NCBI GenBank assembly: GCA_944548615.1 | Contig: OX155972.1 | Coordinates: forward strand, 4,205,625 to 4,269,624 | Source of the DNA: Micropterix aruncella | Taxonomy: Eukaryota > Arthropoda > Insecta > Lepidoptera > Micropterigidae | Length of the DNA: 64,000 nt | Reading direction: 5' to 3' | Position numbers and translations under genes: made by a program | The notes under the pieces: generated by a model | The model's input: only the letters and a program-made list of their open reading frames with translations | Databases searched by the model: none | Told to the model about the DNA's origin: nothing | Part shown: positions 57,274 through 64,000 of the stretch, in pieces | How positions within the stretch are numbered: the first letter of the stretch is position 1 | Layout of the letters: every line of letters begins with the position of its first letter

Positions 57274-57462
57274 GTCAATGTCTGAACTTCAACTGCATGT
57301 GGGTTTTAGTGCTGATGCTGAGGCAGTGCATCACCTTTCTGCGAAGTAGAGGATTCAGTATGGTACTACCACTAGATCAACACATCTACCTGCACAAACT
57401 AACAGGATTGCTGATATTCGTTTTGAGCGTGGTGCATACAGTAAGCCACCTTTTGAATTTCA
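57274..57462 (+). CDS. Nox: Nox exon h: helices 2 and 3 with heme-ligand histidines
   Basis: The acceptor is TATATTTTCCAG and the donor GTAAGT. The join gives ACGQCLNFNCMW, a strongly conserved Nox5 stretch. Helix 2 is WVLVLMLRQCITFL. Next come VLPLDQHIYLHKLTG and helix 3 with LIFVLSVVHTVSHLLNF. The His of LHK and the His of VVH are 14 residues apart, the spacing by which Nox helix 3 supplies one ligand to each of two stacked hemes. Skipping this exon would remove both ligands; its 189 nt are a multiple of three, so the frame would survive. It sits between two inverted hAT copies. Confidence 0.95.
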
Positions 57463-57579
57463 GTAAGTTCTTTTTATTACATACATCTTTAATTCTATTT
57501 TCTGTACTTGTTTGTTTACTTCTTACTAATCATCATTACAGAAAAACCAATGCATCGTAAAAAGTAAAATTATTAAATA

Positions 57580-58242
57580 CTAGATGACCCGGTGAACTTC
57601 GTACCACCGTACTTTTCCGACTTTTTTGACTTTTCCGACTTTTTCGACTTTTTCCCATTTTTCCAATTTTTTGACTACAACTTTTTCGGCTTTTTTGACT
57701 TTTTCGACTTTTTTGACTTTTTTGACTATTTTCGACCTTTTCCCCTTTTTTCTTTTCCGACTTTTTTTGACTTTTTCCATTTTTTGAATTTCTTTTACTA
57801 TTTTTACCTTTTTGTTTTTTTTTTACTTTTTTGACTTATTTTTTTTTTACTTTTTCGACTTTCTCGATTTTTTTGGCTTTTTCTACTTATTTGACTTTTA
57901 CAACTTTATCGCATTTTTCGACTTTTCCGACTTTTTCGACTGTTTTGACTTTTTGAAATTTGACACATTGTACGGAATGAATAACAGTTATGGATAGCGC
58001 AGCTGTCAAACAATACGATCGCCGCGATAGCCATCTAGAAAGTGGCCAATGTTCCCAAAATGACCAATTTCGATTTTTTCGATTTTCAGTTGTTTTATTG
58101 AGTTTTTCCTAAATATTTTTTTTGTAAACCACCCCTGAATCAATCCAAACAAAATAAAAAAAAAAATTCAAATCGATCGAGTCGTTTCCGAGATACTGCG
58201 AGACTAACGCACGGCGATTCATTTTTATATATAAGAAGAAGA
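57580..58242 (-). mobile_element. Non-autonomous Helitron with pyrimidine minisatellite
   Basis: On the minus strand it starts TC (TCTTCTTCTTATATATAA), continues ATGAATCGCCGTGCGTTAGT, and ends GGTACGAAGTTCACCGGGTC then ATCTAG. The ends fit the Helitron 5'-TC...CTAG-3' rule, between host A and T, with no target duplication. The 3' end has short self-complementary sequence around TTCACCGGGT. The interior is mostly a TTTTTCGAC-type minisatellite. The 5' portion is nearly identical to the larger element ending at 16308. It lies in the intron after exon h. Confidence 0.82.
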
Positions 58243-58252
58243 TAGATATGAT

Positions 58253-58483
58253 CAGAACCAGAGTGGCCCTAGTGACATTTTGGTGATTCTAAGTTTAATG
58301 CAAAATTCCATATATAAAATCATTATTTACAAATCCAGAGTTTCCCAAATTGTTTTTTTCAAGAAATCACAGATGGCGCTATATAACTAGTTTTGTCCTT
58401 GTAATTTTATATGCAGTATTATTAGATCACAGGCTACCCATATCCACAAAAATGGTTTTTGCATTTGGGCCACTCTGGTTCTG
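58253..58483. mobile_element. Small inverted-repeat element (MITE)
   Basis: Starts CAGAACCAGAGTGGCCC and ends GGGCCACTCTGGTTCTG, exact 17-bp inverted repeats around 197 bp of AT-rich interior. A target duplication was not clear. It sits 10 bp from the Helitron 5' terminus. Confidence 0.78.
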
Positions 58484-58698
58484 GTGGCCTCACATACGGA
58501 ATAAATAAATAATTGCTTGTGATTCAAACAGATGAGGTTTAGCGGTAGAAATATGGTGCCATCGAATTAATTTCATTTAAGAGCAGCAAAGCACTCCCTA
58601 GTGACGCGACGTCTCACAGACGTCATGAAGTTAATATTTTCCTGTTTGAAGCGTACCACACGTCCGCTCGTCTCAGCTACGCGTGCGTCACTGGATCC

Positions 58699-60084
58699 TA
58701 GGGATGAAACGATACGACTGAGTAGTGATGGGTGTGATCACGAATAGCAATAACAATAACGTGTGATATTTGCAATCACGAAGAACGCGTTACGAGAATT
58801 TGAAAGAACATGCTATTTGAATCACGGCTACGAACAGCACCGCGTTGCCATCACTCGGCGCCGCTACGACGCGACCGATCACGCGTGATTATATGATCAG
58901 TGATTGGCCGTTCTCACTTAACGCCGTCGAACGACCGCGCGGCGCGCCACTGAACGATGATCGGTGAATTGAACCGTTCATTTGGTTTCGTTCATTCTTG
59001 ATGTGATCGGCGATCAGTGGATCAGTGATTTGCCGTTCGTTCTGGGCGAACGCCCGCGCCGGCTGGACGATGACTGATGAGTGGCGCGTTCATTTCGTAC
59101 GTAACGTGAATTTGGACACTGTTGTCGCATGAATTTGGACACTGTTATCGCTCGTGTCGTAATCGTTCGTGTAAATGAGTTTGCTCATGATTTGTTAAAG
59201 CAATAAAATAACATTATTTCAGAAAGACGAACTCGGCTTAGCACCAAAAGAGCAAGAGAGATAATCTTTCTGAACGCTAATTCTTCTAATTACTAATAAA
59301 TATTAAGCAAATATAATGCGCGTTTCTGTTATCAGTTATCACATTGACGAAACTTTGTTACTTAACGTTTCACAGTACATTTCAGTACAATCACGAAAAT
59401 CACGAGTAACAGTTATTATCACGCGTGAAAAAATACCAGTAACGTGATTGTTGCGTGATTTAAAATTGAGAATCACGCCCATCACTACGACTGAGTACTC
59501 ATATGGTATCGATACTACTGGTTCGATACTAGTAGGTACTAGTAGTAGATAACACCAAGATTAGATACTGGGTACTGGTATCGAATGAAAGCAATAGTAT
59601 CTTATTGTCAGAAAAAAGAAGAAAAATAGGGATGGTGTTTAAATATCTCATATTTATTAGGTCCTGTATCTTCTTTGAAAAATCAAACCTCTAGAAGAAT
59701 TATGACTAAAAACCGTAGCAATCTTTCCAGCAAACATTTAGACAAGTTGCTGTTTTTGGTTGGAGGTACATATGAAGATTTTTTTGTTAAATTTAATAAT
59801 ATGTGTCAAGTACATAATAGGTGTTTGTTCTCCAGCTCTATTATGCATGTCTATCGAAATATATATGTATATACATCTTATCTAGTACCATTTTATGATC
59901 AAATAAAGCAAGACATGGCAAGAGCAAGGACAAGCCACGTTTATATATTTAATAATGTTATTAAAAATTGATTGAGTACTCACAAGTATCGACACTTTAA
60001 TATAGTATCGCGTGTGGTATCGATACCTTGATTCGGTACTAGTACTGAGTATTATTATCCAGGAAACAACAGTATCGTTTCATC
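58699..60084 (+). mobile_element. hAT relic with transposase remnant, host of copy B
   Basis: Outer ends are TAGGGATGAAACGATAC and GTATCGTTTCATC, with CTGGATCC on both sides (58691-58698 and 60085-60092) as the likely 8-bp target duplication. Sequence near both ends is rich in TATCGATAC/ACTAGTA motifs. Inside, the peptide TKNRSNLSSKHLDKLLFL (about 59700-59757) matches the C-terminal dimerisation region of hAT transposases; the catalytic part is deleted. The copy B insertion at 58723 splits it. Without copy B it would be about 610 bp. Confidence 0.8.
58723..59487 (-). mobile_element. Non-autonomous hAT element, copy B
   Basis: Reverse complement of copy A over essentially its full length, with ends TAGTGATGGGTGTGATCACG and ATCACGCCCATCACTA. 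Flanked by CGACTGAG at 58715-58722 and 59488-59495, a perfect 8-bp duplication. It is about 40 bp shorter than copy A, mainly in the GATCACTGATC-rich middle. No ORF. Confidence 0.92.
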
Positions 60085-60092
60085 CTGGATCC

Positions 60093-61018
60093 AGCAGATC
60101 CAAGCAATGTACAGGGATGAGCAAGTTCGTGTGCGTCCGGCAAAAAAAGTATAATGGGTTCAAGTGTGCGCCTACATCTCAGTACGTCAGTGGTTAAGGG
60201 TTAAAGTCCATGAAATACGTGTACACTGTTTGGACAATAAGTAACAGTAACAATTTATTTATTCAGAATATATAATGCAATGAAAACATTTTGTTATAAA
60301 GCTACTTATCGTATGTTAGAATTCGTCACTTGTTTATAATATATTGACTTAAAATGAATCAAATAGAATAATAATTTGTTTTTAACTATATTAATATTAT
60401 ACATCGTTAAAAGTAATTTCTAGTAGAATGTATCTACAATAGGTGCAGGTAAAGTTCAAACGATCGCATGTTAAGTCGACTAAATTACAGTGTTATGAAA
60501 GCGGTCGTTGCGTTGACTAAAGTCGGCTTTACACGGTACATTTAAAAAAAAATACACCGTAGATATGACATAGGTAAACGTACAAAATAAATAATTATCG
60601 AAAAATATTAATAGTCAACTAGGTAGGTACTTTATACAAAAATAATCACATAATACAATAAAAAGTCTCAAAACAAATAGAAAAAAACAAAAACTCATGT
60701 AGAATCCCAGGAATGATATGTAATTGTAATGACATTGTAACCTAGATATTAAATATTGAACTCATTATATTATGATTTTTTGAAAAAAAAAAATTTAAAT
60801 AAAATAAATAAAATAATGGTATTTTTTCTATGTCTAGACTACTAGATCCTAGGTGTTAAATAGGTTTCTCCGGTTCCTAGATTGTTGCGGAACTAAATTT
60901 CAGTTTAACTGACTTGTTTCCTTTTTTTTCATATAATTTCTAGAATGTATCATTCGCAAGATGAGCTTTACAGCGTGATACATTATTATGTCATTGATTA
61001 CAACTTTTTTTTCTAAAG
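60093..61018 (+). other. Nox intron remainder before exon i
   Basis: AT-rich sequence with A-rich runs and no recognisable element. It ends in a strong pyrimidine tract and AAAG acceptor. Confidence 0.5.
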
Positions 61019-61212
61019 GTCTAATAGTCGTTAACGATCCAGTAATAAACAGCCACAATCATACCCTATACGAATGGCTGCTGACGGAGAAACCAGGACT
61101 ATTCGGTCTGATAGGTGGATGTGCTAATCCGACTGGAGTGGCCCTGGCTATACTGTTGCTGGTCATGTTTATATGCTCGCAGCCTTTCGTACGCAGAAAG
61201 GGCAGTTTTGAG
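61019..61212 (+). CDS. Nox: Nox exon i: extracellular loop and helix 4
   Basis: The acceptor is TTTTTTTTCTAAAG and the donor GTAAGA. It encodes an extracellular loop ending in EWLLTEKPGLFGLIGGCANP, then helix 4, TGVALAILLLVMFICS, then QPFVRRKGSFE at the cytosolic side. The last Glu codon precedes the donor in phase 0; family members continue with a Phe-Tyr-Trp block, which was not found before the window ends. The gene therefore continues to the right. Confidence 0.94.
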
Positions 61213-62404
<1,192 letters not shown>

Positions 62405-63571
62405 TCATATACACGATTGTTTAAACTTCCACGAAGACCTCAATCGCTTTTCTACCTATTGCAAACTGAACCACCTACAGCTCAACGTACACAAATGCCA
62501 CTTGGTTCAGTTTACCAGGAAAAGAGATATGATTAAACACCAATACCAACTCTTTAATATTGACATCCATTCTAAATCCGTAACCAAAGACCTAGGTATT
62601 CTATTTGACAACAAACTGCAGTTTATTGATCATATCGACACAATAACGAATAAAGCATTTGGAATGTTGGGTTTCATTCTAAGGACTTCTAAATCACTCT
62701 TTAATATACACACTATTAAAACGCTTTACTATGCCTACGTCCGCCCGCATCTTGAATACTGCTCGCAAGTGTGGAACCCCTCATATGCCATCCATAATAA
62801 TAGAATCGAGCGCATCCAGACTAAATTCTTGAAATACTTAAACTATAGATTTTACTTCACACTTGATAATTCTTACGGCATCAACGTTCACCACTCGTAC
62901 AACTTTACTTCTTTGGCTGATCGAAGGATGTACCATGATCTAGTCTTCCTACATAAAATCTTAAACAACAAATTAAACTGCATGGACTTGGTCCAACTAA
63001 TACATTTCCGGACCCCATCAAGAACGACAAGACAGTCCTCATTGTTTCACATTAGCCGTTGCAATAACAACTACCGTAAGAACTCTTTCTTAAACCGTGT
63101 GTGTAGGGTTTACGATGATCGATACGCATCAATAGATATCTTCGCTGAATCGAACATTGGATTCAGAAATTTGTTAAAGAGGGCGATATTTAACACTTAA
63201 TATTTAAAATTTAATAATTATTATTATTTAAAATTTATTACTTATTATCTACTGTTTGCACTTGTACTTATTCATACCAACGTACCTGTCTCAACTTCAA
63301 ATATCGTACGAGTAAATTTGTTAAATACGTGGACACCCATCAACATAATGTATTTTTTTTCCTATGTTCCTCCTTCCCTTCCTGGTCCCTCCCTTCCCAT
63401 CCTCTTTCTTTTCTCGTTTTTTTTCTGTCTCTTATCATTTAGATATTCTTGATGTGAAGAGCCGTATTACAAAATAGCGTAGGTATTCTTTTAAAATGAG
63501 TTGAAAAAATGAACGCATTTTTTTTTGGATGTAACTATAAAAGATAGGATAAATAAATAAATAAATAAATA
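62405..63571 (+). mobile_element. 5'-truncated LINE, RT palm end to C-terminus
   Basis: The frame opens at the truncation point with DCLNFHEDLNRFSTYCKLNH and LQLNVHKCHLVQFTR, then KDLGILFDNKLQFIDHI, LYYAYVRPHLEYCSQVWNPS and IERIQTKFLKYLNYRFY, and ends FRNLLKRAIFNT at 63200. These are the post-catalytic palm, thumb and C-terminal parts of a reverse transcriptase. The frame is intact. The 3' end is an AAATA repeat at about 63546-63571. It lies in the last visible Nox intron. Confidence 0.87.
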
Positions 63572-64000
63572 ACTATTCAACCCTGGGAGAAAAACCGCGG
63601 CACTGAGCGCTCTTCTCTTGCGCAAGCAAATATATACACAATTTCTAATTGTTTTTTGCAGTGTTTTCTCCTTTCTAATGACAATAATTTATATTATGTC
63701 GTATTGCTAAAAGAGTGAACTTTAATATAGTATAAGTATTATATAAGAATCTTATTTTATTTCTGAGAAAATTAGAATGATATAGGAAGATTTTTTTAAA
63801 ATTTTGTGTAATTGTAAGTAATATATACCTTGGATATGTGGTCAAAAAACGAAAAAATAAAGCCGTAGTGTACATCAAGAATACATGACGGACATAAAAA
63901 AAATAGTATACGGTTTTCGTTGTAGTGATATTACTGTATTAAGGAGCTCAAAGTTTGCCTTCCGAGCGTTTTACGAATAACGACTTTCGGAAAATGGGCT
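63572..64000 (+). other. Right edge: Nox intron sequence
   Basis: No exon matching the next Nox segment (family consensus starts Val/Phe-Tyr-Trp-Thr-His) was found. Confidence 0.5.

Noticed and set aside
63655..63690. Next Nox exon after TTTTTTGCAG at 63661
   Set aside because: The frame gives Val-Phe-Ser-Pro-Phe then a stop, not the expected conserved block, and no donor follows.

Overview
The window is AT-rich animal nuclear DNA and almost certainly insect. A moth or butterfly is the best guess. This rests on GT-AG introns, an insect-type calcium-regulated NADPH oxidase, and a dense load of truncated LINEs, Helitrons, hAT elements, foldback elements and a tRNA-derived SINE. No prokaryotic gene organisation, rRNA, functional tRNA or CRISPR array was seen.

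The only host gene recognised is a NADPH oxidase of the Nox5 type on the + strand in the right third. Nine exons (40432-40526, 41813-41924, 45450-45547, 47157-47277, 48904-49054, 52075-52285, 53032-53261, 57274-57462, 61019-61212) join in one open frame of 1401 nt (467 codons) with matching phases at all eight junctions. They encode a long EF-hand region followed by the first membrane helices of the ferric-reductase-like heme domain. The second heme histidine pair and the FAD/NADPH domain must lie past the right edge. The true start was not found and is either in unrecognised exons to the left or outside the window.

Positions 1-40 kb hold no recognisable host exon. They contain LINE tails (about 393-702, 4300-4575, 8117-9160, 10320-10699, 12600-13258, 29515-31020, 36580-36800, 37560-38720, 39366-40190) and one nearly complete LINE (24658-28997, minus strand) that landed inside a short inverted-repeat element. 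There is also a Helitron (13999-16308) with degraded Rep/helicase and an expanded pyrimidine minisatellite, a Penelope-like fragment (about 24215-24460), several foldback elements, and a GC-rich repeat family of about 560 bp present in six or more copies.

The Nox introns are packed with transposons. The clearest case is a pair of nearly identical non-autonomous hAT elements in opposite orientation (55418-56222 and 58723-59487), each with a perfect 8-bp target duplication. They flank the exon that carries the first heme-ligand histidines. The right-hand copy is itself nested in an older hAT relic that still encodes a piece of the transposase dimerisation region. Other nested or unusual insertions are a SINE split by an A-tailed insertion (46265-46946) and a truncated LINE bounded by 99-bp direct repeats (50378-51812).
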